DNA of 64,000 nt from Desmonostoc muscorum LEGE 12446 (GTDB lineage Bacteria > Cyanobacteriota > Cyanobacteriia > Cyanobacteriales > Nostocaceae). The position numbers and the translations under genes were made by a program. Where the stretch lies: NCBI RefSeq assembly GCF_015207005.2, contig NZ_JADEXS020000001.1, forward strand, positions 4,970,001 to 5,034,000. Direction: 5' to 3'. Under the pieces are notes generated by a model. It did not search any database. It worked only from the letters and a program-made list of their open reading frames with translations, and was not told the origin of the DNA. This document shows, in pieces, positions 9,648 through 18,895 of the stretch; position 1 is the stretch's first letter, and each line of letters starts with the position of its first letter.

Positions 9648-10172
9648 ATGAGATTGCGCTGGATTGCTGTTGGCTTGGGTATAACGATATCAATAATATG
9701 CAGTGTATTTACAGTGGTTAATCCCGCCCAAAGCAAAGTACCCCAGTTAAATAATGGAGAAACTACTGGAAACGAATTGGAAATAGTCAAAACACGTGCT
9801 GATTTAGTTCGTCTGAATGGTCAAAAGGTCAAACTCATTGGACGTTACATATCCAGAAGTTGGAAACCCGATCCCAAATTTACGGGAATTCCAGGTTTTC
9901 AAGGACTTTATATCAAAGCGCATATTATACTTGAAGATGGCGTGGAGGTGAACATTTTTCCATCTTGGAATAAACAATCGTTGCGATCGCCAGAGGAAGC
10001 AGAGGAATATAATCATCAAATGGTTGAAGCAGTTGGCGTGGTGCAGTTTGAAGCCACACTGACTCCAAATTCCCAAATCCGCGAATCGTTCATTAACTTA
10101 GCTCAATTAAGGCCGCACCTACAGGAAACTAAGACCAATTCGCTAAAAGACGGCTATAGCAATCCGATTTGA
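9648..10172 (+). CDS. Exported hypothetical protein, OB-like
   Basis: About 174 residues from ATG 9648, chosen because a typical signal sequence (MRLRWIAVGLGITISIICSV) begins there and GGATGAGAAG precedes it; GTG 9627 and ATG 9636 are alternatives. The mature region contains LNGQKVKLIGRYISR and VGVVQFEATL, resembling a small beta-barrel that recurs in cyanobacterial periplasmic proteins. No catalytic motif seen and no family named with confidence. The gene is oriented away from the exported protein at 8822-9466. Confidence 0.6.
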   Translation: MRLRWIAVGLGITISIICSVFTVVNPAQSKVPQLNNGETTGNELEIVKTRADLVRLNGQKVKLIGRYISRSWKPDPKFTGIPGFQGLYIKAHIILEDGVEVNIFPSWNKQSLRSPEEAEEYNHQMVEAVGVVQFEATLTPNSQIRESFINLAQLRPHLQETKTNSLKDGYSNPI

Positions 10173-10529
10173 TTTGGAGAATCACTCGTAGAGGTAAGGG
10201 ACTGGGGACTGGGGACTGGGGACTGGGAAGAAGGAATAAAGGTGTACCTAGCTTCCCAAAAATCAAATATGAGTCCTATATAGATGATGATACTTTGATG
10301 CGGCGATAGCAAATCGTAATACTTATTGTTATAAATTCTTCAGCAGAGTACTCGTATTTTCCACAAATTTGCTGTATTGTATTTATTCTGTCCAATTTTT
10401 CAGTACTCAACTCTATCACAGCATCCTATAGATCTGGCTGAACCTTGTTGAAAGGCTACATCAGCTTCTCAAAGAATCAGCGTTCAGATTCTCTTTTTTT
10501 ATGACCACTTTTCCAAACCTTTAGCAGAC
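10173..10529. other. Intergenic region with short tandem repeat
   Basis: Holds the GGGGACT heptamer repeat at 10198-10227 (about four units). The rest is AT-rich and shows no gene. Confidence 0.5.
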
Positions 10530-10793
10530 ATGAAAATCATCAAAAAATCTGAAAAGCTGACCCTGAAGAAGATGAAGGAAATGGAAGAAGCCGAAGACCA
10601 GATTCTTCAAGGTGAAACCGTTGATTTTTCCGAACTCGTGGTTGAAGAAAAAGCAGTAATCGCTCCGGAGTATAAAGAACCTAATTATATTCCACTGCGT
10701 GACAATCCTTTAGTTCAATCTGTTGGTAACTCAGGCTGGCAGCCTTCTGATATTTGGCGCGAAATGAGAGTAGATAATTTTTATGATGGATAG
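10530..10793 (+). CDS. Small hypothetical protein
   Basis: 87 residues, strongly charged at the N-terminus (KKSEKLTLKKMKEMEEAEDQ, probably a helix or coiled coil) and ending in SGWQPSDIWREMRVDNFYDG. It has no signal peptide or membrane segment. Composition and codon use look coding. I do not recognise the family. No operon partner is visible. Confidence 0.5.
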   Translation: MKIIKKSEKLTLKKMKEMEEAEDQILQGETVDFSELVVEEKAVIAPEYKEPNYIPLRDNPLVQSVGNSGWQPSDIWREMRVDNFYDG

Positions 10794-10816
10794 AGGAGTG
10801 CTTCCCCAGCAAACAA

Positions 10817-10990
10817 CTATGCAGTATCCTTATCCAATTGGCTAACTTTTAAAAAGGCTGTTTCTGATTGATGCCCAATAGCTACTGATGTAGTCTGCAA
10901 TATTTCATCAGCTTGTTGCTCTAAGTGCTTTACATACTCTGTAAAGCCTGCATTTCTCCATAGCTGTGAAAACTCATTGTAGGGCATCAT
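10817..10990 (-). CDS. Possible small protein, 57 residues
   Basis: An open frame from tandem ATGs at 10990/10987 to TAG at 10817. The product begins MMPYNEFSQLWRNAG and contains EYVKHLEQQADEIL, a plausible amphipathic helix. It lies just downstream of the aspartoacylase gene on the same strand. Its composition is protein-like, but there is no clear ribosome binding site; it may be a real small gene or a fragment of a longer one. Confidence 0.35.
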   Translation of the reverse strand: MMPYNEFSQLWRNAGFTEYVKHLEQQADEILQTTSVAIGHQSETAFLKVSQLDKDTA

Positions 10991-11045
10991 ATCTGGTAAT
11001 TGCTAACCTTGATTACAAGCCACAAAAAGCAGTTGCTTGAATTAG

Positions 11046-11930
11046 TCAAATTTTTAATTGCTGCTTCTGAGTCAAAGCCATTGCAATTCCTTTTTCGTAG
11101 TAAGCTGCCTCATTAATAAAAACAGGCCAAACGGTAGACTCACCTTGATAAACAATTGTTTGATTATCAAAAGTTATAAACATTGGATCTCCTAGATTCA
11201 ATGCTTGATAATCTTTGTCTTGAAGCTCTGGGTGAATCATGCCAAAGATTGTACCATCCTGTTTTTTTGGGTAGTCTACAACGGATAAATGGTGGTAGAG
11301 AGTTAATGTTTTGTTAGTTGCTGGAATTTCACCCTGGTTAAATTGTTCTAGATAGTCTAGAACGGCATGAATCAGTTCCTCCGTTTGTTGGAACAAGGTT
11401 GCTTTTAAAACACCTTGGGCAATGGGGCCAATCTCGATCGCAAAACCTAATTCACACAAAGAATTCACAAATGGATTTTCTGCAACTGATTTAAAATCGC
11501 ATGAATAAACCTTAACTAAAGGGTTAATCTCGCTCAGATAAGCAGCCAGCTTCAAGTTAAAGGGATTAGTATTTACTAAAATAATTGTCAGATCCATATT
11601 AGCTGTAGTGCTGTGCAAGTCTAAGATGAAATCTGCCTGTTTATCCCCATTTAATGCTAGGCTATTTTGAATTGATTTAGCTTGCAATTCTTCGTAACTA
11701 TTAAGAGCCGGATTTTGTAAATCTTGTCGCAGAAAACAGCGATTTAAATCTTTTTCTAGATATCGCCTTGCTGCTGCAAAAGCCTGAGGATTTGCTAACA
11801 GAGTGACTGTCTCAAAACTTGGTCTAGTAATCAAGTCCGGAAACTGGGCAAATTTTTGGATTAAATAAGCGCCTGTAAACTCATTACCATGAGTTCCACC
11901 AACAATTGCAACTCGATTAATTTGGTTCAC
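11046..11930 (-). CDS. Probable aspartoacylase (AstE/AspA family zinc hydrolase)
   Basis: About 294 residues. Zinc-binding carboxypeptidase-type motifs are visible: GGTHGNEFTG (His and Glu ligands) near the start and LDLHSTT further in. An IEIGPI strand in the C-terminal half carries the likely catalytic Glu. The family deacylates N-acetyl-aspartate or related N-acyl amino acids in the cytoplasm. GTG 11930 is preferred because homologues begin close to NQINRVAIVGG; a TTG at 11975 would add 15 residues. The gene follows the GST gene on the same strand and may be co-transcribed with it. Confidence 0.8.
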   Translation of the reverse strand: MNQINRVAIVGGTHGNEFTGAYLIQKFAQFPDLITRPSFETVTLLANPQAFAAARRYLEKDLNRCFLRQDLQNPALNSYEELQAKSIQNSLALNGDKQADFILDLHSTTANMDLTIILVNTNPFNLKLAAYLSEINPLVKVYSCDFKSVAENPFVNSLCELGFAIEIGPIAQGVLKATLFQQTEELIHAVLDYLEQFNQGEIPATNKTLTLYHHLSVVDYPKKQDGTIFGMIHPELQDKDYQALNLGDPMFITFDNQTIVYQGESTVWPVFINEAAYYEKGIAMALTQKQQLKI

Positions 11931-11981
11931 GATCGCACCAACTTTATTATGCAGCCATCGAGGTATTTTTCTCAATGTAAC

Positions 11982-13037
11982 TTATAAAGCATTCACTTTG
12001 CTGATGCGATCGCGATTATGTGGTTGATTAAGATAGGACATATCAGGGCCATCGGGAATAATTCCGCCAGGGTTGAGTGGAAACAAGTTACCGTAGTAGT
12101 CCCGTTTCACACTTTCTACGTCGCAGGTGTCAGCAACACCTGGAAGTTGATATAAATCTCTTAAGTAAGTTCCCAGGTTTTGATAGTCTTGAATGCGTCG
12201 CCGATTACACTTAAACAAGCTGTAATAGACACTATCAAAGCGAAATAACGTGGTAAATAAACGCACATCTGCAAGTGTGAGATTGTCGCCGCAAAGATAT
12301 CGATTAGTTTGCAATGCAGTGTCAATCTCATCGAGAGTTGTGAACACTTCATTACATGCTTGACTATACGCTTCTTGGCTTTGGGCGAAACCGCAGCGAT
12401 ACACGCCGTTATTTACCGCGTGGTAAATTTTCTCATTCCACCAGTCAATTTTTTCTTTGAGTTCTTCTGGATAAAGATCCAATGTTGGGTTATTGGCGAA
12501 CTCGTTAAATTGAGAGTTGAGGATGACAATAATTTCTGAACTCTCATTATTGACGATGGTTTTTGTTTGATTATCCCACAGGATTGGAACTGTAACCCGT
12601 CCGCTGTAGCCAGGTTCTACCCGCTGATAAAATTCAACTAGGGTGCGACAACCTTGTTCTTCTTCGTTGAATATCCAACCGCCTTCAATGGGAGAAGGAG
12701 AGACGATACATACTGATATTACTGCTTCGAGTTTTTTAAGCGATCGCACTACTAAAGTTCGGTGCGCCCAAGGACAACCCAACCCAACATAAAGTTTATA
12801 ACGTCCCGCTGCTGGTTGGTAAGGGTTTCCCTCTTCGGTGCTGATAAAGTTGCGAAATTGGCTACTAGGACGAATATATGCTCCCGACTTATTGGTAGGA
12901 GCAAGCTTTGACATCATTATCCGCCAAAGGGTCGTCCAGACAAACATTCCCAACCAAATAATCAGCTTTGGAGGGAGTGAGCGACCTTTCTTTTTGGGGA
13001 CAGTTGTATTGTCATCTAATGGAGTTGAGTTGCTCAT
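11982..13037 (-). CDS. Glutathionyl-hydroquinone reductase-like GST (Xi class, ECM4/YqjG type)
   Basis: 351 residues from ATG 13037. The thioredoxin-like half carries the active-site motif GCPWAHRT, with the catalytic Cys typical of Xi-class enzymes that reduce glutathionyl-hydroquinones. The helical GST C-terminal domain follows (LTLADVRLFTTLFRFD). A hydrophobic stretch near residues 24-42 (KLIIWLGMFVWTTLW) is unusual for the family and may tether it to a membrane. The frame stays open to 13112, but that upstream part reads through the end of an IS605-like remnant, so it is not used. Confidence 0.85.
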   Translation of the reverse strand: MSNSTPLDDNTTVPKKKGRSLPPKLIIWLGMFVWTTLWRIMMSKLAPTNKSGAYIRPSSQFRNFISTEEGNPYQPAAGRYKLYVGLGCPWAHRTLVVRSLKKLEAVISVCIVSPSPIEGGWIFNEEEQGCRTLVEFYQRVEPGYSGRVTVPILWDNQTKTIVNNESSEIIVILNSQFNEFANNPTLDLYPEELKEKIDWWNEKIYHAVNNGVYRCGFAQSQEAYSQACNEVFTTLDEIDTALQTNRYLCGDNLTLADVRLFTTLFRFDSVYYSLFKCNRRRIQDYQNLGTYLRDLYQLPGVADTCDVESVKRDYYGNLFPLNPGGIIPDGPDMSYLNQPHNRDRISKVNAL

Positions 13038-13054
13038 GGCGACAACCTTGCTTT

Positions 13055-13410
13055 TTGACACTCCCCAGCCTAAAAACGTGGGGATTCTTGGGCTGAATCT
13101 CGCCTCCACCAAGCAAACTTGATTTTGGTCTTACAGTTTCATATTTAGTCCGACTACACCTTTCGGCAAGCCCCTAAAGGACTACTCCCCAAGCGTAAAT
13201 TCGGGTATGCCCTACCCTATTTAATTTTGTCCTCTCCCACCTATGCCATACTTTTTAGAGGGCAGTGAGGTATTGGGGCAACCCACTTGGGATTGGTGAC
13301 ACTAGCCTTTTTACAACGGTCAGTTCGCGTGCCACGACTACACATCTGGTTTTCCGCTTATGTTCAATCATATCAGAAAGCCGTCCTAAAAGGACGGGGT
13401 TTTAAACCCA
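13055..13410 (-). mobile_element. Non-autonomous IS200/IS605-like element (both ends, no transposase)
   Basis: One end has the hairpin CCGTCCTAAAAGGACGG (13381-13397) followed by GGGTTTTAAACCCA, as seen at left ends of cyanobacterial IS605 elements. The other end has CCCCAGCCTAAAAACGTGGGG with GGATTCTTGGGCTG (13062-13094), as at their right ends. Between them is about 280 bases resembling the tnpB 3' region that encodes the omega guide RNA, without tnpA or tnpB coding. It lies directly upstream of the GST gene and probably displaced its promoter region. Confidence 0.6.
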
Positions 13411-13517
13411 AGTTTTCGATAACATCTTATATAGAAATACGGTTTAGTTAAAGTTTATTGGCAGAGATAACTGATTTTTCAGAGGCGATTCATGGTGTCT
13501 CTACATGAATAATTTTA

Positions 13518-13545
13518 GTAGGGGCGCAAAGCTTTGCGCCCCTAC
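13518..13545. repeat. Perfect 28-base palindrome, GTAGGGG family
   Basis: Arms GTAGGGGCGCAAAG and its exact complement, 14 bases each with no loop. It ends 53 bases downstream of the stop of the ureidoglycolate lyase gene (-). Sister copies are at 19536, 28197, 31639, 42886, 60470 and 63474. Confidence 0.85.
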
Positions 13546-13598
13546 GTTCGCGGAGCATCCCCCAGGGATGGAATGTTTTTTTAATTGGAAATCCCTTA

Positions 13599-14093
13599 CT
13601 ATATCATTTCAAATTCCAACTGATGACTTTTGAGAAAATCATGAGTGAAATGATCTACCAAATTTGTATCAGCTAGTTCTAAATTATAAAAATCCACAGC
13701 TTCATGTTCAAAATATGGCCCAGCGTGCCAAGTTCCTTCATGTAATTTGATAAAACAATTTCCGGGAATGCGGAAAGCAGCAATTTTCTCTAACGCTGGT
13801 TCATTCACATCATTATTCGGTGGACAAACTGCAATTAACCAATCTTTTCCTGACAATGAACCCAAACATTGAGTACATTGCACGTGGCGAGTAATTTTAT
13901 GAAACTTTCGCCCCCTTTTATCCAACCGCATAATATAAAATCGCGGAATTCCGTTTTGTAAGTTTAACTTGGCATCTTCGACATCATAAGCTTTGCCATC
14001 TTGACTGGCAAAAATGACCTGTCCGTAAGGTGAAAAGTTTTGTGGCGTCACCCATTGCGCCTGCAATTGTTCTACTGTTTGTGAACTGCTCAT
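13599..14093 (-). CDS. allA: Ureidoglycolate lyase
   Basis: 164 residues, the usual length for AllA-type cupins. Visible motifs include the N-terminal TPQNFSPYGQVI, HVQCTQCLGSLSGKDWL in the barrel, and HEGTWHAGPYF followed by DFYNLELADTNLVDH, which match the ureidoglycolate lyase signature. The enzyme splits ureidoglycolate into glyoxylate and urea, the last step of allantoin degradation. No other purine-catabolic genes are nearby in this window. It starts at ATG 14093. Confidence 0.85.
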   Translation of the reverse strand: MSSSQTVEQLQAQWVTPQNFSPYGQVIFASQDGKAYDVEDAKLNLQNGIPRFYIMRLDKRGRKFHKITRHVQCTQCLGSLSGKDWLIAVCPPNNDVNEPALEKIAAFRIPGNCFIKLHEGTWHAGPYFEHEAVDFYNLELADTNLVDHFTHDFLKSHQLEFEMI

Positions 14094-14109
14094 ATCAAAT
14101 TTTTTGATG

Positions 14110-14286
14110 TTCAGAATTCAGGAGTCAGAATTCAGAATTCAGGAGTCAGAAGGCTTGGATACCCAAGCTTGATAATTTGAACAAAATCAAGCAGGTATAC
14201 AAACATTAATTTTTCAACCATTCTGAATTCTGTTAGCGCAGCGGGGCGTAGCCCATTCTAAGTTGGTGAATTCTGACTCCAAAACA
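14110..14286. repeat. AGAATTC/GAATTCTGA repeat region with CTTGGATACCCAAG palindrome
   Basis: Short direct and inverted copies of AGAATTCAGGAGTC flank a 14-base near-palindrome CTTGGATACCCAAG at 14154-14167. The same set of motifs, including GGGCTACGCCCCGCTACGCTAAC, recurs in inverse order at 63390-63545. This is a dispersed repeat cassette. Confidence 0.65.
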
Positions 14287-14289
14287 ATC

Positions 14290-15309
14290 TCAGCTAGCTA
14301 GATAACTACGTACTTGTTCCTTTTGACGCCTCAGAAGACTGAGGGCTTTTTGCTCTATCTGACGCACGCGTTCTCGACTAATACCCATGCGATCGCCAAT
14401 TTGTGCTAAAGAAAGTTCATGTCCATCTGTCAGACCAAAACGCAAGGTTAATATTTCTCGTTGCTGGGGAGACAGTTTTGACAACAAGTTTTGTAAGTCT
14501 TGGTGCAAGGATTCTTCAGCGGCGTAGTCTTCGGGAGAAAGTCCGTCATCTTGCAATATGTCTTGCAATTCTGTATCCTGTTGTTCACCAACTCGCGCTT
14601 CTAGGGAGAAGGGTTGACGGGCTAAATACAAACACTCACGAATCTGGGTGGGTGTCAAAGACAACGCTTCGGCAATTTCAGCGGTAGTGGGAACGCGACC
14701 CAATTGTTGAGATAATTCTCGCTGTACCCGCTTAATTTTATTCAGTTTTTCAAAGATATGAATTGGTAATCTAATTGTACGTCCTTGCTGAGCGATCGCT
14801 CGTGTGATTCCTTGACGAATCCACCAGTAAGCATAGGTAGAAAACTTATAACCAAGAGCGGGATCAAATTTATCTACCCCTCGCTCTAAACCTAAAGTAC
14901 CCTCTTGGATTAAATCCATAAATTCTAAGTTGCGGTGCTGGTATTTTTTCGCCACAGCTACCACTAATCGGAGATTAGCTTGAATCATTTTCTGCTTGGC
15001 TTGCTGTCCTTGATTTAGCTGTTGCTCCAACACCTCAACACTTAACTCCATCCGATCTGCCCATTCTTGCAGCGTGGGTTCATGATTTAGTTTCACAGCC
15101 AATTCTTCTTTAGCTGCTAATAAATTCATCATCTGCTGCACTTTTTGGGCAAAAAGAATCTCTTGCTCACGAGTCAACAAATCTACACGCCCGATCTCTT
15201 GCAGATAAATACGCACAATATCATCTGTAGTTCGAGCTTTTTTATCTGCAACTAAACTTTTTTTCTTCGTTTTTTGAACTTCGGTTTGTGGAGATGTTAA
15301 GTTGCTCAT
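14290..15309 (-). CDS. Group 2 sigma-70 factor (SigB/C/D/E type)
   Basis: 339 residues. Region 1.2 is present (DDIVRIYLQEIGRVDLLTREQE), as are regions 2.1-2.4 (NLRLVVAVAKKYQHRNLEFMDLIQEG and YKFSTYAYWWIRQGITRAI), region 3, and the region 4.2 helix-turn-helix (LSLAQIGDRMGISRERVRQIEQKAL). It lacks the long acidic N-terminus of the primary sigma, which marks it as a non-essential group 2 factor for stress, nitrogen or carbon responses. The exact subgroup cannot be set by eye. It has a long AT-rich leader, suggesting regulated transcription. Confidence 0.92.
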   Translation of the reverse strand: MSNLTSPQTEVQKTKKKSLVADKKARTTDDIVRIYLQEIGRVDLLTREQEILFAQKVQQMMNLLAAKEELAVKLNHEPTLQEWADRMELSVEVLEQQLNQGQQAKQKMIQANLRLVVAVAKKYQHRNLEFMDLIQEGTLGLERGVDKFDPALGYKFSTYAYWWIRQGITRAIAQQGRTIRLPIHIFEKLNKIKRVQRELSQQLGRVPTTAEIAEALSLTPTQIRECLYLARQPFSLEARVGEQQDTELQDILQDDGLSPEDYAAEESLHQDLQNLLSKLSPQQREILTLRFGLTDGHELSLAQIGDRMGISRERVRQIEQKALSLLRRQKEQVRSYLAS

Positions 15310-16406
15310 GGTTATTCACTCCTATGTAACCTTCTGAATTTATTGGTATCAAGTCTATATACTCAGACTTATAGCCCTTTCACACAGCTAATCTATCCAT
15401 TGGCAAGACTAATGAATTTTCGTCTCTGACACATTAAAAGTCAATTATTGAAAATAATCAACCCAAAATCAACTACCCCCTAATATTACCATCTTTAACA
15501 CTGACAAATCAATTACCAAAAGTATCATTCAATATCTGAGCTTAAGCAGTCACACTCCTTTAGGAATAAGTGATTCTTGCATATCCTCAAGTTTATTCAA
15601 TATAAAATCAGCGATTTTTATCTCTAATTTATCATGAATTAATCTAATTAAATACTAAATAATTAGGTAAGCATAATTAAAGAGAAAATAAGATCCTAGT
15701 TTTTAGTGAGTGATTCATTCGTAATTCAGTATTTTCAAGATTACTGCCCTGACTATAAAGTTTGATTTATTTTTGTCTAGCTACTTAAAAACATAAAAAT
15801 AAAATTGGCAATATTTGCTCTATATGGGTGATGAATTTAAAAGTATGTAAGCTGTTTTTACAGTTATTTTTTTGTAAAATTTCCCAGTGGTCATTACGCA
15901 ACATAGATCTAGATTGCATAGTCAGTTACATAACATTAACTTTAAAAAGATTTGAGATGCCAAAAAAACAGCCGCGTATGTGTGACAATTGCGCTTGTGC
16001 CATATTCCACGCAGACATCTGCATCAGGTCTGGTATTATGGGTGTAACTGCTAGTAATGACATTTTTTAAACTAAAAGTAGTAACAGTGGTCACATTAAC
16101 ACCAAGGTTAATACTTGGCAAGACAGCAACACCCACGATCGCCATTAAGATCCTCCCAAAGCAAAAAGATGCGCCTTTAGAGCTGGGTGCTGGACTGCTA
16201 TGCAGCATAAGTAATAGTTTTTCCCAAAATACTCACCACAGATAGATGACTAGGAACGCCAATCTATACGCCCCCACAATTGATTGATATCATGTCCAGT
16301 CCAAGAGTTATTAATTAGTGGCACCTAATACGAATTTTTGTAAAGATTGTTTAAATATCTTAAAATCTCCCTATAGTATTACCATAGCTAATCCTCTCTT
16401 CAAGCA
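15310..16406. other. Long intergenic region upstream of the sigma factor gene
   Basis: About 1.1 kb without a recognised gene. The first 500 bases form an AT-rich leader upstream of the sigma gene. Short frames at 15828-16070 (+), 16057-16245 (+) and 15942-16208 (-) overlap one another and have no recognisable motif. They look like chance frames; a small gene or non-coding RNA here cannot be excluded. Confidence 0.45.
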
Positions 16407-16835
16407 TCATCTAAATAGATATTGGTTCAGAAAATCGCCTACTTCATTGGCGCATAACCCCACATGAACTATCTTCCCTGCTTTTCTAAGAATGTCTAAT
16501 CCTTGACCATTATTGCGGGGATCTGGATCGATCATAGATACATATATCTCATGTATACGAGGATCTTTGGCGATCGCTAAAGCACATGCGGGTGTGCGTC
16601 CATGAAAAGAACAAGGTTCAAGGGTGACGTACATTTTTAAGTAATCAAAAGCTTGAACTTGAATCTGATTAAGTGCGTCAGCCTCAGCATGATGTTTGCC
16701 TGGGGCGTGGGTGTATCCTTGAGCTACTATCTTTTGAGCATCTACAATTACACAGCCCACTGGTGGGTTTGGTAAACATTCAGGCAAAGCTTTTCTGCTT
16801 TCGTTCAAAGCAGCCAGCATAAATATCTCATGCAT
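16407..16835 (-). CDS. RibD-type deaminase domain protein
   Basis: 142 residues, covering only the zinc deaminase domain. The motifs are PNPPVGCVIVD, HHAEADAL (His ligand and catalytic Glu) and LEPCSFHGRTPACALAI (two Cys ligands), closest to the diaminohydroxyphosphoribosylaminopyrimidine deaminase half of RibD. The reductase half is absent, so it either works with a separate reductase or acts on another substrate such as a modified pyrimidine. Starts at ATG 16835; it is 30 bases from the next gene on the same strand. Confidence 0.8.
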   Translation of the reverse strand: MHEIFMLAALNESRKALPECLPNPPVGCVIVDAQKIVAQGYTHAPGKHHAEADALNQIQVQAFDYLKMYVTLEPCSFHGRTPACALAIAKDPRIHEIYVSMIDPDPRNNGQGLDILRKAGKIVHVGLCANEVGDFLNQYLFR

Positions 16836-16865
16836 TTTTTCGCGTAAATTATCAGACTTTGTGTA

Positions 16866-17261
16866 TTAGAACTGAGTAACTGTCAGTTTAATGCCAGAAT
16901 CAAGTTTAGGAACCTTGAAATACTCAACTGGCTCAGAATTTTGATTTCTTTGAGCATTTGTTTGCTGCGGACATTCCTTGAAGAAAGACTCTGGGTTATT
17001 GAGGATTTCCAGCGGCTTTATTTTTTTACATTCTTCGTCTTGGACTGCTGAAATTGATTGAGAAGTTGGTCTTAGATTAATAGTCTGCCCGCTAAAATTC
17101 CTCCATTTAGTATTTATAGTGGCTGGTTCGGTCAATAAAGCTTGAGCCTCATTGCGATCGCCTGTTGCATTTGGGGTATTCTCTTGGTTACCATAGGCAC
17201 TCTGGGGGAGAGCGAGTGCGCTCATCGCAACGATTAAGGGGATAGAAAAGTATTTCATCAT
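16866..17261 (-). CDS. Small exported hypothetical protein
   Basis: About 131 residues from ATG 17261. The signal peptide is clear (MMKYFSIPLIVAMSALALPQSAYG). The mature part is polar and Gln/Asn/Pro-rich, with three cysteines-bearing short segments (EECKKIKP, FKECPQQ). It ends in LDSGIKLTVTQF. I do not recognise the family. It precedes the RibD-like gene on the same strand and may share its transcript. Confidence 0.6.
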   Translation of the reverse strand: MMKYFSIPLIVAMSALALPQSAYGNQENTPNATGDRNEAQALLTEPATINTKWRNFSGQTINLRPTSQSISAVQDEECKKIKPLEILNNPESFFKECPQQTNAQRNQNSEPVEYFKVPKLDSGIKLTVTQF

Positions 17262-17482
17262 TATATTTCTCAAGCTTGTCAATTTAATAATTACAATTTG
17301 CTAGATACGGATACCGAAAAATAGGAGCCGAGTTTTAATACTTCTTAAAGCATATACAAATTAAAAGTAATCGTCATGCACTGAATGGGTGAAAATTGGC
17401 ATCGGACATGGGATATTGAGATGCGTTCGCCCTGGAGTAAGGTTAGATTGTTTTGGAATGAAATTAGTAAAGACTAGATCTG

Positions 17483-18574
17483 ATGAGCATTTTTGTAATT
17501 CTGAGCAACCGTAGGCAGCTGCTACGTTTACTTGTTATTGTCATAAGTATTGTAGTCACTCTTAGTCTTCACTATTCACCTACTTCCAGTCAAACCGTGA
17601 CGCGAGACAAGTTTCTGTGGCCTTTTTCATCTAAATCGCCTTGGAATATGCCTATTGGCTCAAATGCTCGTTACATCAGAGCGAATATTGAGAAGGCGCA
17701 GAATATTGGCATCGATGAAGAATACTTTTACAAAATTAATCCCAACAATCCATTACGTCCAGTTTATGCTCCTGGTGCTTGGGGTCAAGGACGCTGTACA
17801 GGCACTCAATCAATGAACATTTATTTACCGATACCAGATACATTGATTATTCCAGATGCCACACAATATCCATACTACACACCTAACAATGCTTCAGCCT
17901 TTTTGATGCCAGATGGTAAAACTCTAGTGCAGCTTGAACCTTTGACTCGTTGCCAAAAAGGAGGTTCAATCTATGGTTGGCGTTACTATCCCGATGTGAA
18001 TATTTATGGAGAGGGAATAGGCGGCGCACATTTTGGCTCTGGTCTTTCTTCTATTGGTGGTTCTATTCGCAAAGGTGAACTTACCAACAATCAACCCATT
18101 CGCCACGCATTAAAAGTTCTGCTGTGGGCCAAAAAATATCTTTACTACACAAATTCTATTCCTGGGTATCGTTGGCCTGCAAATCGTGCTGATAACTATG
18201 CAGCTCGAGTTTATGGTGGTAAAAACCCTGCCCTTGTACAAGGAACCTTATTAGCCATTGCGCCAACACTAAGTCCCTATACTCTCAACTTGCAAACACC
18301 CGCAGCTAAAAAAATCTTTCATGCACTACAAGATTATGGTGCTTATGTAGTTGATGATTCAGCATGGGACTCTCATGACATTGCAGTTGAACAAGGAGTT
18401 AATAAAGAGTTTCGTCAAATCTATGGCTACGATTTGAATGATAAAAGTGGCAAGTTCTATGAGGAATTGATGAGACTATTTCAAACACTTTCTATTGTTG
18501 ATAACAACAGTTCAAATAGCATTGGTGGTGGTGGTATTCCGCGTGTAGCTCTGGCTCCACCTATTGGTAACTAA
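17483..18574 (+). CDS. Exported protein of unknown function (SPWNMPIG family)
   Basis: 363 residues. An N-terminal hydrophobic signal (LLRLLVIVISIVVTLSLHY) is followed by a mature domain starting KFLWPFSSKSPWNMPIGSNA. Conserved-looking aromatic and Gly-rich segments follow (GAWGQGRCTGTQ, GEGIGGAHFGSGLSSIGGSI) and a C-terminal DYGAYVVDDSAWDSHDIAVE with several acids and His that could form an active site. Proteins with this opening occur in bacteria as uncharacterised secreted proteins, possibly acting on polysaccharide (inference). It ends in a strong hairpin. Confidence 0.65.
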   Translation: MSIFVILSNRRQLLRLLVIVISIVVTLSLHYSPTSSQTVTRDKFLWPFSSKSPWNMPIGSNARYIRANIEKAQNIGIDEEYFYKINPNNPLRPVYAPGAWGQGRCTGTQSMNIYLPIPDTLIIPDATQYPYYTPNNASAFLMPDGKTLVQLEPLTRCQKGGSIYGWRYYPDVNIYGEGIGGAHFGSGLSSIGGSIRKGELTNNQPIRHALKVLLWAKKYLYYTNSIPGYRWPANRADNYAARVYGGKNPALVQGTLLAIAPTLSPYTLNLQTPAAKKIFHALQDYGAYVVDDSAWDSHDIAVEQGVNKEFRQIYGYDLNDKSGKFYEELMRLFQTLSIVDNNSSNSIGGGGIPRVALAPPIGN

Positions 18575-18581
18575 TCCATTA

Positions 18582-18612
18582 GGTATTGAGCCGAAATCCA
18601 CGGCTCAATACC
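18582..18612 (+). terminator. Stem-loop terminator candidate
   Basis: A perfect 12-bp stem, GGTATTGAGCCG with CGGCTCAATACC, and a 7-base loop, 8 bases after the stop of the exported protein gene. It lacks a long T-run (AAAAGTT follows), so efficiency is uncertain. It could serve both convergent sides. Confidence 0.55.
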
Positions 18613-18616
18613 AAAA

Positions 18617-18791
18617 GTTAAAACTCTCCGGCTAAGGCTGCAACACAGCGATCGCAAATTAGCGGATGTTCTGCTGATTCTCCCACGTGGGTGGAGTAGT
18701 TCCAACAGCGATCGCATTTTTCTCCGTCAGCATTCACTACTGCAATTACCCAATCTTCTGTCTGCGCTATATATTTTAATCCTTGCAGCGC
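18617..18791 (-). pseudogene. Duplicate fragment of the ileS 3' end
   Basis: This 175-base segment matches 19598-19772 (the real ileS 3' end) with about 10 differences, i.e. about 94% identity. It contains the stop and the last roughly 56 codons, with the Cys pairs of the zinc finger region. Beyond 18791 similarity stops abruptly. The copy is in direct orientation with ileS and the toxin-antitoxin pair lies between the two copies. Confidence 0.88.
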
Positions 18792-18895
18792 ATTGGTACT
18801 GAATCATACTTGCCAATAGACTCAGAATCAACTTTGCACTTGATTTTTAGCCTACAATGTACATTACAAATAAAGCAAAGCTAAATGCAAAGTCT

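Larger units (their letters stand above)
13038..13598. other. Intergenic region holding a transposon remnant and a palindrome
   Basis: Contains the IS200/IS605-like non-autonomous element (13055-13410) and a perfect 28-base palindrome (13518-13545). No gene is present. Confidence 0.6.

Noticed and set aside
13038..13112. Longer GST start at 13112
   Set aside because: The added N-terminus is translated from the IS605-like right end, not from conserved GST sequence.
15828..16245. Short frames at 15828-16070, 15942-16208 and 16057-16245
   Set aside because: Mutually overlapping, no motif, weak starts; treated as chance frames in the long spacer.
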